A stretch of DNA of 64,000 bases from Arion vulgaris (Eukaryota; Mollusca; Gastropoda; Stylommatophora; Arionidae): the NCBI GenBank assembly GCA_020796225.1, contig CM036753.1, positions 68,935,865 to 68,999,864 of the forward strand, written 5' to 3'. This document shows positions 22,084-34,950 of this stretch, piece after piece. The stretch's first letter is position 1. The number at the start of each line of letters is the position of its first letter. The notes under the pieces were generated by a model. That model saw nothing but the letters and a program-made list of their open reading frames with translations. It had not been told where the DNA came from and made no database searches. The position numbers and the translations under genes are program-made.

Positions 22084-22678
22084 AATTAACTTATATTCTT
22101 TCTTTCTTTCTCGAATCCTGTATGCCTCACAGCGTCAGGTCAGGAAGAGATTTCTAAAACGGGCCCTAGTATGCGCTTCGTAGATAGTCTCTTTCGTCGC
22201 CTCTGTTATCTCTGAGGTCCATCTTTTGCGTGGCCGGCCTTTTGCTCTGTACCCATTGTATCGGAGCAGCATTGCTCTTTGGGTGCACTGTCTGATGGTA
22301 ATCTGCTTACGTGGCCGAACCATTTAATTTGTTGTTTCTTGATGAAGTCTAGTACTGATGTTGTACCCACTTTTTTCCTGATGTCTTCATTTCTCAACCG
22401 GTCTCTTCTTGTTACACCCATCATTCTGCGTAGACACTTCATCTCTGTTGTGACTAGTTTTCTTCTATCGTTTGTTGTCAGCGTCCAGGTTTGGCACTGG
22501 TAACATAATGTGGGGAGAAAGATTGTGTTGAACATTGCTTTTTTGTGTTCATGGTGACGTGTTTGCATCTTAAATTGGCGCCATTTGCCCTATCATTTGA
22601 TTTGTTTTGATAGGGCAAATGGCGCCAATTTTAAGATGCAAACACGTCACCATGAACACAAAAGAATTAACTTATATT
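22084..22678 (-). mobile_element. LINE copy with inverted 5' end and 14-bp TSD
   Basis: The insertion 22098-22664 is flanked by AATTAACTTATATT at 22084-22097 and 22665-22678. Minus strand: the body reads M-K-C-L-R-R-M-M-G-V-T, W-F-G-H-V-S-R-L-P and K-A-K-G-R-P-R-K-R-W-T and ends in a GAAA-repeat tail at 22098. At the 5' end, 22541-22595 and 22608-22663 are inverted copies of each other around a 12-nt loop. The body is frameshifted near 22280. Related copies lie at 11043-11470 and 23946-24215. Confidence 0.85.
22541..22663. repeat. 55-bp near-perfect inverted repeat
   Basis: Left arm 22541-22595 and right arm 22608-22663 pair throughout, with a single 1-nt indel (TTAAATTGG against TTAAAATTGG). 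The loop is 12 nt. It would form a stable hairpin as RNA or a cruciform as DNA. Confidence 0.9.
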
Positions 22679-22764
22679 ATACATATATAACTACAATCGT
22701 AATTTGATCTACATTTTGGTACACAGCACTTACTAGGCATCGTTATTTTGTTGTTATGTTTACT

Positions 22765-23280
22765 AAAGAAGTCCGTTTGAGTCCGTATGTTTACTAAAAT
22801 GTCCATATGTTTACTAAACACGTTTGAATAATCCGCCTCACCCTTCATCTTGAAAAATATTGCGCGAAGGCCAGTATTTACGATGGCCGCGATCAAACCT
22901 AGGACCATCAGAACGCAAAACAAACGGATTCATCACTTAGCCACATAGACCCCACGAAACACAAAGACCGTACACAATTCTTAACAAATAGTAAATATAT
23001 ATACAACTATTTCAGGACTTGATGAACGTCTCAACTAAACCATTCATTTGAATTCAAAGTGTTCAAAATTGCGAACTTGTGTATAGGTACCTAGTTCAAA
23101 CTCCGCGACGTTTAATTTGTAAACAAATTTGTTCCTTGGATTTTTACGAATGGTAAAAATATACCTCACCGTTAGGAAAGCAACGGCAAACTATATACTG
23201 AACGTATGTGGTGCCTAGAAAATCAACAACTCGTTTTCTACAGTTGATGGCTAGGTCATGAAAAGGATATGCCACGATTT
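22765..23280. other. Unassigned sequence
   Basis: No gene. 22860-22960 has weak resemblance to a tRNA-like SINE head read in reverse. Confidence 0.3.
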
Positions 23281-23289
23281 TTATTTTTT

Positions 23290-23317
23290 TATATTAGCCT
23301 TTATAATATATTATTAT

Positions 23318-23380
<63 letters not shown>

Positions 23381-23541
23381 CCTTTATAATATATATTATT
23401 TCTATTATAAGTTTATCCACGGACACAGTGACACAGACAGTTGTCCGTTTTGGAAAGGACAACTTTAATTCTTCAATAGCAGATTATGTTAAACAGATCA
23501 GATATGAGATTATATTGATTAGTGCATTCTGATGTTTCTCA

Positions 23542-23639
<98 letters not shown>

Positions 23640-23640
23640 A
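23290..23640. repeat. TA and GA microsatellites
   Basis: TA repeats run at about 23325-23377 and 23545-23614, the second followed by GA repeats to 23638. The first array lies between two copies of ATTAGCCTTTATAATATAT. Confidence 0.9.
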
Positions 23641-23945
23641 GAGAGAGAGTTTAAATTCACAGTAGGGACTATTATGCAATATTGGGTATGATGAGAAACA
23701 ACCAGAACGCTTTATAATACACCTATTTAACAACAAGCTAAACATTGCTAAAAGTTCTAAAACGCACAACATATATATCATCTTAGCAGTGCTTTGCCTC
23801 AGGGTTATTCTCTGGTATTCGTCGCAACGAAGGGCACATAATCCAAATACAAAAAAATTTCCACTCTCATAATCGTTGGTTTTTTTTTGGCATCTGTTTG
23901 TTTGTTTATTATACAGTGAGCGGTCGACTGATGACTATATCTATT

Positions 23946-24215
23946 TAAAGATCTACGGCATCAAGAAACAACAAATTAAATGGTTCGACCACGTAAGCAG
24001 ATTACCATCAGACAGTGCACCTCAAAGAGCAATGCTACTTCTATACAATGAGTACAAAGCAAAAGGCCGGCCACGCAAAAGATGGACCTCAGAGATAATA
24101 GAGGCGACGAAAGAGACTATTTACAAAGCGCATATTAGTGCCTGTTTTAAAAATATGTTCCTGACCTGACGCTGTGAGGCAAGCAGGATTCGAGAAAGAA
24201 AGAAAGAAATCTGGA
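23946..24215 (+). mobile_element. LINE C-terminal remnant with GAAA tail
   Basis: Open for 97 codons in an overlapping frame: K-K-Q-Q-I-K-W-F-D-H-V-S-R-L-P, K-A-K-G-R-P-R-K-R-W-T, ending F-L-T-stop. The tail is GATTCGAGAAAGAAAGAAAG. Same family as 22098-22664 but in the other orientation. Confidence 0.75.
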
Positions 24216-24336
24216 AAATTATCGTACTTATATCCAACTGATTAATTCACGTTTTGATCGCATAGATCGACAGATTACCGTAATGTCGAACTGAAGAGTT
24301 CAGAAACACGACGCTGCCTAAATCATTATGTTGATC

Positions 24337-24374
24337 TCAGAGATGCGTCGATTGGGAAACTTGAGACCAATATA

Positions 24375-24422
<48 letters not shown>

Positions 24423-24645
24423 CGAAGTCTATTTTTAAAGTTTTCAGACGTCTAAAATCATAAACCACAACTTCTGGAAATAATTGAATCTGAGAACGTT
24501 TAATGCCGTCGTGGGCGATTTCGAAATATGGCGAAAGTATGTTGATTGTACGTTCTTGAGGATACAACCACGAGTCATTGGTGTAAACACCGTAGCCAGT
24601 TTGGTTGTTAGAAGCGTAGTATTGGAGGTGTTTATCGGATTCCAT
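24337..24645 (-). CDS. Unidentified coding-like stretch
   Basis: The minus strand is open from 24645 for about 75 codons of ordinary-looking composition (aromatic-rich, for example H-L-Q-Y-Y-A-S-N-N and S-P-Y-F-E-I-A-H-D) before running into a TA repeat at 24370-24420. I do not recognise it. It could be a truncated transposon frame or a host exon. It ends where the LINE at 24640 begins on the other strand. Confidence 0.25.
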
Positions 24646-27449
24646 ACTGGACAGCAGAGGTTCAGAAGCTTGAAAAGACCTTGAGAAGACAAGGAGTGAG
24701 GCAGAACAGGCACAGTCAGTGGAGACAAATACTGTTTACAAGGCGGCGGCAGCAAAATACAGAAGAGAGGTCAAACGAGCGGCGAGACAGAGTTGGGTCA
24801 AAACAACCGAATCCCTGAACCTCGATAGGGACGGCCATAAACTGTGGAAGCTGGCCAAAGCGCTGAGCGATGAAAACACCAGCAGACCACCTATAGTCCT
24901 CGAACAAGACAAGAAGATGGCTTCGGTAGGAAGCAGCAAACATCCTGATGCAACAATATGCCGAAGTCAGCAGAGTAAGCATAGCAAAGGAAAAGTTGAT
25001 GCCACCAAGAGAAAAGCTCGGGCTCTCCAAGGCGAGCCAAGAAAAGCAGATAGTCACCTAACGGACACATTCACCAGTAACGAGCTGGAAGAGGCTCTAA
25101 TTGACCTGAAACCCAGAAAGTCACCCGGAAAAGATGGGATCACCAATGAGATGCTTAAAACTTGGGAAACAGAGCAAAGGTCGCTCTACTGTCCGTTCTT
25201 AACATGTCGTGGAAAACAGGCATAGTACCACATGAATGGAAAGAAGCAATCATGGTACCCATCTTAAAACCAGGCAAAAATAAACTCGACCCAGCGAGTT
25301 ACAGACCAATAAGCCTCCTAAGCTGCACGGGCAAACTTATGGAGCGCATGGTGAACAAACGCTTATCCTGGCACTTGGAAAGCAAAGGGCTGCTTATGGC
25401 ACAACAAGGCGGTTTTCGGAGATACAGATCCACAGAGGATCAAGTAACCTACATTGTCCAGGAAATCGAGGATGGTTTCCAAGAAAAGAAACAGACACTG
25501 GCGGTCTTGGTAGATATGAAGAAGGCATTTGACACAGTCTGGAAAGAAGGATTAAGGCTAAAACTGCTCACCCTCGGCGTAAAGGGAAGAATGTACAATT
25601 GGCTCGATAGATACCTAGAAAACAGAACAGCAAGAGTTCAGGGATACAAAAGTATAAAGGCCACACTGGAGCAAGGAGTCCCCCAAGGAGGAGTGCTCTC
25701 ACCGACTCTCTTCCTAGTCTTCGTCAATGACATTGCAACATGCCTCCCAGAACGAGTTCACTCTGCCATGTATGCCGACGACTTGGCAATATGGGCGAGA
25801 GAAGAGTCAATGACCACAGCAGAAAATCGACTGCAAGCTATGTTAAATAACCTTGAAGTGTGGTCAGCAAAGTGGAATATGAAAATAAATCCTTCAAAGA
25901 CCACTTACACTGTGTTCTCCCAGAATAACAAGGATTACAAGATAACGCTTAAAGTCAATGGGCAGAACCTTCCAGAAAATAAAACCCCAACGTACCTAGG
26001 AGTCACACTCTACAGAAAGCTGACTTGGTGCACCCAGATCGAAAATGCTACGGCAAAAGCGAGACATAGGCTAACAATGATACGTAAACTCGCAGGTTCC
26101 ACATGGGGAGCAAACACCAGAATTCTCAAGACACTTTACTCTGGTAGAGTGCGACCGGTCCTAGAGTACGGTATGGCAGCGTGGAGCAATGCATCGACCA
26201 AGCAATTCGCAAAAGTGAGCAGCAGTCAAAACCGGGCCCTACGCATTATCACTGGAGCCATAAAGTCCACGCCCATCAAGGCGATGGAGACCATCACAGG
26301 CATCCAACCAATGACTGACCGAAGGGACAAGAAAGTAGTAGTACTTGCGGAAAAACTCAAACGGCTCAAATCTCACCCAATGCATGAAAGAATGTATGAA
26401 TCCGGAAAGTGGAGAATACAGAGATCTAACTTCGTTAGAATCTCTAACGCACTGACCACAGACCATCCAGTCCTGTCCAAATGCACAGCCAAACCAATCC
26501 CGACAATTGACAAGTGTCCGCCATGGAAAACAAAAATGCCAGAACTAAGGAAATCAATCCCAGGCATACTGAGCAAAAGGGATCAAACAAACCTCGACAG
26601 AAAAACTGCAGCAGAAGAACACATAGAATCAGAGTACCCTGAAAATGAGAGGACGCACGTCTACACGGACGGATCGGCAAATAACGCAATAAGCGATGGC
26701 GGAGGAGGAATAGTGCTTAAAGTCTCAAAGAAAGTCACGGTCAAGAAAGCGATTGCAACTGGCAAATACTCGAATAACTACCGAGCAGAGGCAGAGGAAA
26801 TCAAAGAGGCGGCCGAAATGATCTTGGAGAGAAGAAACACTACACGCAACAAGGTCGTGATATTCACCGATGTTCTATCGGTCATCACGGCACTCAAATG
26901 CGTAGGAAAAACTGAGATGAATGAGCTCAAAACGTCCCTCGCTGAACTAACGAGTTCACTCAAACGCACCGTCATCCAGTGGATACCGTCACACTGCAAC
27001 ATTAGGGGAAACGAAGCGGCCGACAAGCTAGCCAAAGGGGGCGGGCGACTACCCCAGACTGATCTCGAGATCAGCTATGAGGAAGTCAAAACAACCATCG
27101 GTTTGCACTATCGAAGCAAATGGGCAAAAGACCACCCGCAGTACACAGACAGTGACGGATACTATGGTCTCTCTCGCAGTGAACAAGTTGCCATATTTCG
27201 CCTCCGTACCGGCCACAACAAGCTCAGAGCCCACATGTTCCATAAATTTAAAATTGGCACAACTAGCCTGTGCCCATGCAATATGGCAGACATGACGGCA
27301 GAACACGTCTTGCAAGACTGTCAACGTTTAGCAGGTATACGAAAAGAGTACTGGCCACAACACACAGAGCTTCGCGAAAGCTGTACGGAGGAACGGAGTC
27401 CCTAAAAACAACAGTAAAATTCATGATAGAAGTTGGTCCATCAGGCTAG
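24640..27449 (+). mobile_element. I/nimbus-like LINE with RT and RNase H, nearly intact ORF2
   Basis: 5'-truncated: the endonuclease is missing and the frame begins with P-Y-W-T-A-E-V. One frameshift near 25165 links 24719-25225 to the long frame 25162-27405 (747 codons). In that frame the RT has Y-R-P-I-S-L-L near residue 48, V-D-M-K-K-A-F-D-T-V near 118, Q-G-G-V-L-S-P near 177 and Y-A-D-D at 204-207. The RNase H has Y-T-D-G-S (D503), E543, D570 and D621 in E-A-A-D-K-L-A. A C-P-C near 710 is followed by A-E-H-V-L-Q-D-C. A second frameshift near 27370 moves to K-L-Y-G-G-T-E-S-L and a stop at 27447-27449. All four RNase H acidic residues are kept. Confidence 0.85.
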
Positions 27450-28340
27450 ACGGGGAACGCAAAGGAAGGATTTGACAGTCTTTCTACCAACTGCCGGAGG
27501 GCGAATAATGCATCTGTTAAGTACAGCTCATGTTCTTCTGAAATCTTAGTTGTGGCTCGTTGGTTTGGCGCAGCCTTTTTTCCGAATAGAGGAGAATATA
27601 AAAAAAAATGAAAATGCAGGAGACTCGTTTTAGTCCTGAACCCAACACCGACTCCATGCACTGTCTTCGCACAAAGCTAGATTAGAGCTCGCTGGTTGTG
27701 TTCGTAAGGAAGCTCATAATGCTAGGCTAGGCGATGGTTGTCGTAAGAAATGAGGGAAAGTGGTTCAAATCATGTGTTTGTCTATTTGTTTTTTCAGAAG
27801 CTCTTAATACCTGTACACTGTTTATTTGTTGATAACAAAGCTAGATTGGACCCTTCTGAGTATACTTATTATCACTAGGAAGGCAGTAATTGGTGGAATG
27901 CTGCGTCTCCAACCAGACGGTTGCATTGGTCACGGCCATACAATGCTACTTGTGGTCACAGCAAAATTACCGCTCTCATTCCAAAAAACTACCCAGCTAC
28001 ACTGCGCTGTGAAAGCCCATGTGATACACAAATGACGAACAACGATCTGTGTAAATACAAATTTCACTCACTGTGAAACTTTCGTGGACCAATGTTTCTA
28101 CATCCACAGCTTTGTACTTTCTCTGCCATGTTTGATTATGACGCGAAGGCGGTTCATGAGTTTACATGTACATTTATCCATTCTTCACCAGATTCTCCAT
28201 CTATATTCTCCAATGCGTCAACAAGATGAATGGATCCTCTTCCCGATATATTTTATTTCTAGTAGTTTATCAGATTGATTTCCTTTTCCACTTTATTTAC
28301 ATGTTCTCATATCCTCTTCATCTGTCGTCACACTGCAACC
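27450..28340. other. Mostly unassigned
   Basis: Apart from the D SINE at 27688-27815, nothing recognisable. Confidence 0.35.
27688..27815 (+). mobile_element. tRNA-derived SINE-like element, family D
   Basis: Reads CTGGTTGTGTTCGTAAGGAA, GGCTAGGCGATGGTTGTCGT, a B-box-like GTGGTTCAAATCATG, and ends AGAAGCTCTTAATACCTG. The second copy is at 41685-41812 in the opposite direction. Confidence 0.6.
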
Positions 28341-28369
28341 GTGTTGTTGCCCAGTGTCATTATATAGAC

Positions 28370-29530
28370 CAGTTATTAAACCATTTAGTCTTTAGAATTG
28401 ATAATCTTCATCGTTCTACTCTCTGGGAGATTCTTAAGACCTACGGCTTCCAGGAAAAATACATCAATATTATAAAAGCCTTCTATTCTGAAGCATCCTG
28501 CTGTGTAAGAACAGATGCAGGAAACTCAGACTGGTTCACAGTCAATTCGGGTGTGAAATAGAGCTGCGTTATGTCACCTATGTTTTTTTTGGGATAGCTA
28601 TAGACTGGATCATTCGCAAATGCTCCCAAGATGATCAACTAGGCATCAAATGGCTTAATAACAGCAGACTATTTGATCTTGACTTTGCCGATGACGAGGC
28701 CATATTGAATTCAACCACACAAGCAACCCACAAACTAATGAGCAATCTTTGCACACTTGCAGAACAGGTTGGTCTCAGATTAATTCTGCCAAGACCAAAA
28801 TTATGGACCTCACAAACTCGACAGACAACATCGTAATAAATGGCCAAACACTGAAGAAAGTTGAACATTTTACATATTTGGGAAGTAAAGTGTCAAACAA
28901 CGGAGACACGATGAAAGAAATAAACTCTCGTATTGCTATAGCAGCTAGTGCCTTCACTAAATTAACGAATATCTGGCAATCTCAAGACCTTAGTACATGC
29001 ACAAAAGTTAAATTATTTAGGTCATGTGTGATTCCTGTACTAACCTACGGTTGTGAAAGTTGGAAAACAACAAAGAAAATTGATAAGAAACTTGACGGCT
29101 TTGAGAATAAATGTCTCCGAAAATTATTAAAGTAAAATGGAGTGATTTCGTTTCTAACAACACAGTGAGAGATAGAACACACCAACAACCCATATCAAAT
29201 ATTATAAGGAAACGAAGGTGGAAATATTTAGGTCATGTTCTTAGATCAGACGAAAGAGAATAAATCGACAAGTCCTTATGTGGTCACCAGTTGGGAAAAG
29301 AATACGTGGAAGACCAAAGACCACTCTTCGAAGAACAATCCAACAAGAAAGTAAACTATTGGGATGTAAAGCCATACAAGATCGCCAACTGCTAGAAAAG
29401 AACCGCATCACATGGAGATCTAAAACCTCTGCCCTATGTGCCGCCTTTGGCACTAAAGGAACAAACTAAACTATTAAACCATCAATTGCTTTCACTGTGC
29501 CTATGATGTTCCTTATTGCATAATCTTCTT
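28370..29530 (+). mobile_element. RTE-like LINE remnant upstream of SORD
   Basis: Frames in order give L-H-R-S-T-L-W-E-I-L-K, V-N-S-G-V-K, then D-L-D-F-A-D-D (28677-28697), Y-L-G-S-K-V-S-N-N-G-D, V-L-T-Y-G-C-E-S-W, R-W-K-Y-L-G-H-V-L-R and G-R-P-K-T-T-L-R-R. Single-base shifts and stops break it at about 28560, 28760, 29130 and 29260. It ends about 300 bp before the SORD start codon, in the same direction. Same family as 15203-15740. Confidence 0.75.
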
Positions 29531-29832
29531 GTATCCCGTGTGATTCTTGCTTTTTGTGCCAGATAAGGGCCCTTTGGTAGAAACATAACTGTCTGGTTTT
29601 TGTGTTTTGTAAAACTACCTTAGCTGTTCCATATTTCGGATTTTGTGTTTGGCCACAAATACAACAAACGAAGGCATCTTATCTGTCTTGATGACATTTT
29701 CTCATGCCACATGAGAAGTAGACCAAGTATTATTCTTGAATGTATGTATATTTTAAAATGTGATTTACATACAGTTTCTTTCCAGGTTAAACGTCTTCAG
29801 GTTAACTTAGTTGCATTTGTTAACTGCTAGAC
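29531..29832 (+). promoter_or_regulatory. SORD promoter and 5' UTR region
   Basis: Only 302 bp separate the LINE remnant from the SORD ATG, so the promoter is here, in the LINE, or further up if a 5' UTR intron exists. I see no convincing TATA box at a suitable distance. Confidence 0.35.
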
Positions 29833-29886
29833 ATGGCGGACACGAACTTAACAGCTGTTATGTATGCGAAGAATGATCTACGTCTT
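29833..29886 (+). CDS. SORD: SORD exon 1
   Basis: Starts ATGGCGGACACGAAC; 18 codons, phase 0, then donor GTAAGT. The protein start [11 protein letters not shown] matches the SORD-like exon at 57135. An in-frame stop upstream (TAG at 29828) fixes the start. Confidence 0.9.
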
Positions 29887-32800
29887 GTAAGTCTGTCTAA
29901 ATGTGTACTATGCTTGGATGTACTATTATTAATATTATAAAGCTGTTTATCGATTTGTTCCTTTACACTCTTGCTGATTTTATTTACATAAATGTTATTA
30001 TAGTTATTCGTTTGCAGGATCGAATTAGCGACTAACCAGGCAGATTCATAAGTGACAAAAGGATAGGCAAGATGATTTATCTGTCTCGCCATTGTATAAA
30101 TTGCTTATCTGTCCTGTTGTGTATCCATCTACTTTTGTGCTCCCTCTTTCTTTCTTTCTGATTTCAATTTGCAACCAGTGGAGCATAGAAATGCTTCTTC
30201 TGCGATTAACTTCTGCAATGCAACTATTCCGGTATGAGTCATAAATAGGACAGTGTGCTTGAGATCTCCACCTGCTCCCCTCCAAACCTGTAGGATTCTT
30301 CCTGTTAGTCAGAGTTTCATTCTCACGCTGTTCAAACTGGAGCAGTCTTTCAGTATGTTCTCTGGGAACTGCTTTAGTACTCCATAGATGCTGGCGGCTG
30401 AGACCCATTCGACGGAGATATGTCCTGAGACTGCAATGTCTTGATCTAAGCCTGAAGAATGTGGTTTCAGATTGTCTGCTTAGTTTATCATTCACGCTTA
30501 TATTAGCTTTGTAATATTAGCTAATGGAAATTGATGCAGATATTGTTTCTAATGCGACGTCCGATTTTCATAACAACTTTTCCCGATGCTAGTATGGCAA
30601 ACCATTTTTAATGCTATTAAAAGTCTTCATCTGTATTCAGGTCACTAGTCATGTTTAGTCATCAGACCTCTCGCTACGACGACGATCACAATCTCCGTGT
30701 TTAGGCAGCAGTCATTTAAATTCCTGGTATCTTTCCTTTCTGGCTGTAACTGATTGTAGCAACGCCATGATGATAAATTTGACTACCATATGTCTCTATT
30801 CATGTATTTGTATACGTGTGACTGATTTATTTTGTTTCTGTGTCGTAGCCTACACTACGTTTTCTGCAGATGTTATGTTATGCTATCGACGTTATGGCAC
30901 ATTGGGCATTCCCATGCGTGCTCTCTCCTTCGCTACAGCAGCCATCACAGTCCACTTGCTCACTGTACGCATGAGAAGTTGATTATATATCTTTTCTCTC
31001 TACCACGAAGACGACACTATTTGACATATCCAAACTTAACTCCTAATTTTCGCACTCGTTTCAGTGTCTGAGACTTGTCCATCTTATATATAAATTAGAA
31101 AGATGAATGAAATTGTATGTCTGCTCCAATTGAGATATATGGACATCCTACGGACTTGAAATTTGGCAAGAAGATGGCTTTCATGGATACGAAGAGGAAA
31201 CAATTATAAAACTATACCTTTTATACGTTCCTATAACCATATTCTCAACTTAACGCACATGGTCATTCTGCATAGAAATCGCCGAAATTGTCTTTCAATG
31301 TTTTCACGACGTTCCCGGTCACGTGATCATGTTGTTAATTTCCGCTGGCGAAACACGTAGTCACAAAGTACGGTAGTTTTACAAAATACAAAAACAATGA
31401 TAATACACAGCAACGTTTCGACCAACAAGGCCTTTATCAAGCAAACAATACAACAAAGTGACGAATGTTACAGCACACTACATACATATTTTGACAAAGA
31501 TTATTACTTTCCGCTCAAGTCCTTAATGTTATGATAATGTCACTATTATTATGACGTATTATAAACACATTTATTTATAAGTTTCTGTAGAGTAGTTGAT
31601 AACGTGACTGCCTGCACTGCAGTACACATGCGCTCGTTTGACGTTCGGGCCACATTTTCTTTTTTAAACACGTCGATTTGCTAATTGTTTTTTTCAACCA
31701 AGGAATTCAATTGTATCAGGTTTTACTCGCAATCGAAATGAGGGACAGTTTATGTGGGCTCGGAAGATCAGCGTAAAAGGATAACTTTACAAATGTAGCT
31801 TTAAAAGGGGTGACAAATTATAACTAGATTTAAACTAAATTTAATTTTCACGGGAACGGAAATTCTGTTACATGTTGTATCAGGTTTTACTGCCAATCGA
31901 AATGAGCGGTATTTTAAATTATTTGTCAACTTTTACGGGAATTCTGTTGTATCAGGTTTTACTGCCAATCGAAATGAGCGGTATTTTAAATTATTTGTCA
32001 ACTTTGCGGAATTCTGTTGTATCAGGTTTTACTGCCAATCGAAATGAGCGGTATTTTAAATTATTTGTCAACTTTTACGGGAATTCTGTTGTATCAGGTT
32101 TTACTGCCAATCGAAACGAGCGGTATTTTAAATTATTTGTCAACTTTTACGGGAATTCTGTTGTATCAGGTTTTACTGCCAATCGAAATGAGCGGTATTT
32201 TAAATTATTTGTCAACTTTTACGGGAATTCTGTTGTATCAGGTTTTACTGCCAATCGAAATGAGCGGTATTTTAAATTATTTGTCAACTTTTACGGGAAT
32301 TCTGTTGTATCAGGTTTTACTGGCCGATGCATGAAGAGAAAACATAGTTTTTAATGAGGAAGAAGTCGATTTTGCAGCAACGTGGCATGTTTCTTTAAGG
32401 GACTACAAATAAATTTAAATTAAATTCCCCGTGCGAAGAACGGTAAACTGCTATATAATATAAATTATAGCGTACCGCATTGATACCATCGACTCTGTCC
32501 ATACTTCTGCCCGCTTGAGTCGGGGCGTTGTTTTCAAGAAAGTCAGCATATTTGTGACTCTACACTCCATGGCCATGTGTTTTTCTCCAGATATTCTTTC
32601 TATCCTTAACCACAGAACGCAAAGCAAACTCATACTTCACAGAGGCGATTCATACTTCACAGAGGCGATTGATGCTTAGTAGAGACAACAGACAACACAT
32701 CGGGGTATCTGTGGCTAAGTTTTTAAGACTTTGCCTTGCGTTTCGAAGGTCGAGGGTTCGAATTTAGATCGCATCGTTCTGTTCAAGAGTGCACTTTTTC

Positions 32801-34919
32801 CAGAGACCAATAAGATTGTTGCCGGAACTACGGAGTTCATGCTTTTGTAATACTCTCGACAGGTGACTTGCCATTTCTGCGGGGAGGGGCCGAGCTATAT
32901 GTGGTTAAACCCGGTGCAATGAAGTCAACCCTTCGGCTTTAGACCCTTTAGAGACAATTCATGCCTCGGAGGAAAAGTAAGAGCACTGCATAGCCTGGAA
33001 AACAAAAGAGTACACTGCATAGCCTGGAGCACAAAAAGAGTGCACACTGCATAGCATGAAACACAAAAAGTGTGCAAACTGTATAATCTGGGACATGAAA
33101 AACCCCAAAAAAGTGCGAACTGTAAAGGATTAAGCACGAAAAAGAGTAACAACTGCGTAACCAGGGATATAAAAAAAAATACAAACTACATTGTCTGGAA
33201 CAGAAAAAAAACATGTGCTTTCTTGAAGATTAGAAACTAAAGCTTTTCATTAACAACAAACTGACAATACAGTTAGTGCTCGATTCCTTCTTATGGCGTA
33301 TTGTAGGGTGACAGCAAATTCATCCACATTGTTTGTACTGTGGCTATCCTTCACAGAGTGCCCTAAGTCGGACCCTCACTCCGTCAGCAATCTTTTAAAA
33401 CCTGCTAAAGGAGGCTGAGCACCTATTGGTCTTTACGGAGAATTATGATAACAGTTCATTAACCAATAAACAAGAGATTATCTTTTTTTTGTCACATCCA
33501 ACAAAGATATTCATTAGTTACGTGATGGAGTGATTTCTACTTGTTTTCTTGTGTGTATTTGTTTGTTACAGGAAGATCGACCAATACCGGAGCCAAAACC
33601 TGGTCGTAAGTAGTGCTAAACAAATTCGTTACTGTAAGAGATTACTCTCCCCACGACGCTTCACGGCAAATGTGGTTAAGATAAGATAAGATAAGATAAG
33701 ATAAAAAGACTGTAAGAGAGAATAAAAATATCAGTATATATTTGTAGCAATTCGTCTTGTGTTCATATAAATCCGTTACTGTAAGAGATTACTCTCCCCA
33801 CGACGCTTCACGGTAAATGTGGTTAAGATAAGATAAGATAAGATAAGATAAAAAGACTGTAAGAGATTATAAAAATATCAGTATATATTTGTAGCAATTC
33901 GTCTTGTGTTCCGAAGATCATAGGTTTGAATTCGGACTCCTTCGTTCTGTTCACAAGTGCATTTTTCCCCAGAGATGACTAGAATTGTTTTGCTGGAGCT
34001 TACGGAGTTCGTGCTTTGTGCAATACTCTCGGCAGATGGCGTGCCATTTCTACGGAGAACGACCGAGCCATATGGAGTAAAACCCGGTGCAATGAAGTCA
34101 ATCCTTTGGCTTTAGACCGTTAGGATGATATAACAGTTACTTTCGAAACGGTATCGCCCGAGTGGTTACCGGGGCCCAAATTTGGGGTGTAAAGAATAGA
34201 ACCACTGTTACCTGCCACGCATTTCGTAAGAGGCGATTAAGGAGGTTTGGCTGAAATTGGATGCATGTGTCCGCTAGCGAATGCTAACCCGAAACAAATG
34301 CTTGCAGAAAACAGATGCACCAGGCCGTAAGGCGCATAACATGGTGCAACGACCCTCACACTGAAACGGGATAACGGATTCTACGGTCGCCAATCTGCCT
34401 CGGAGATTTAGCCATGCAGTAAGAATGTCAGACCTACCATGACGAGGGTGGCCAAAACTTACTGCGGGAAGAGGTCTGCACAAACGGAGAAGCAGAAATC
34501 ATAGGAATTATATCCTACAGAATTGCCCCAGTATGCAGACATGAGAAGAAAGAGGTGGCCCACACACTAGCGTCCAAGACAAACTGTATGGCGTGTCTGA
34601 TAATCTGAGGCAGAAGGCTGCCTTTATTAGAGAATCCGAAATCCCAATCTGGTGAGAACGCAGAAGAAGAACCAAACATGAAAATCGTTACATATCCTTT
34701 AAAGAACTTAGCCATTAACCACAGTAAACAATTTGTCGAATTTTGAGACACCCCTTATACGTCCAGTAGTTTGCCATTGCTATCTGAATGGTGAGGTCTA
34801 TTTTCACTGTTCGTAAAATCTACGGTAACGAATTTACTTCCAAACTGCACGCCGCGGTGTTTGAACCATGTACTCTTGTATTGTGATCGAGCTCACTACC
34901 ACTAAGCTATACAGACGCC

Positions 34920-34950
<31 letters not shown>

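Noticed and set aside
23269..23532. Frame rich in I-Y repeats as a protein
   Set aside because: It is a translated TA microsatellite.
31872..32354. 160-codon repeat frame as a gene
   Set aside because: Same reason: 72-bp tandem unit divisible by three, with a 2-nt deletion in one unit and no flanking signals.
32948..33214. Cysteine-rich minus-strand frames as a small secreted protein
   Set aside because: The frames come from a degenerate 36-bp tandem repeat; cysteine spacing merely follows the period.
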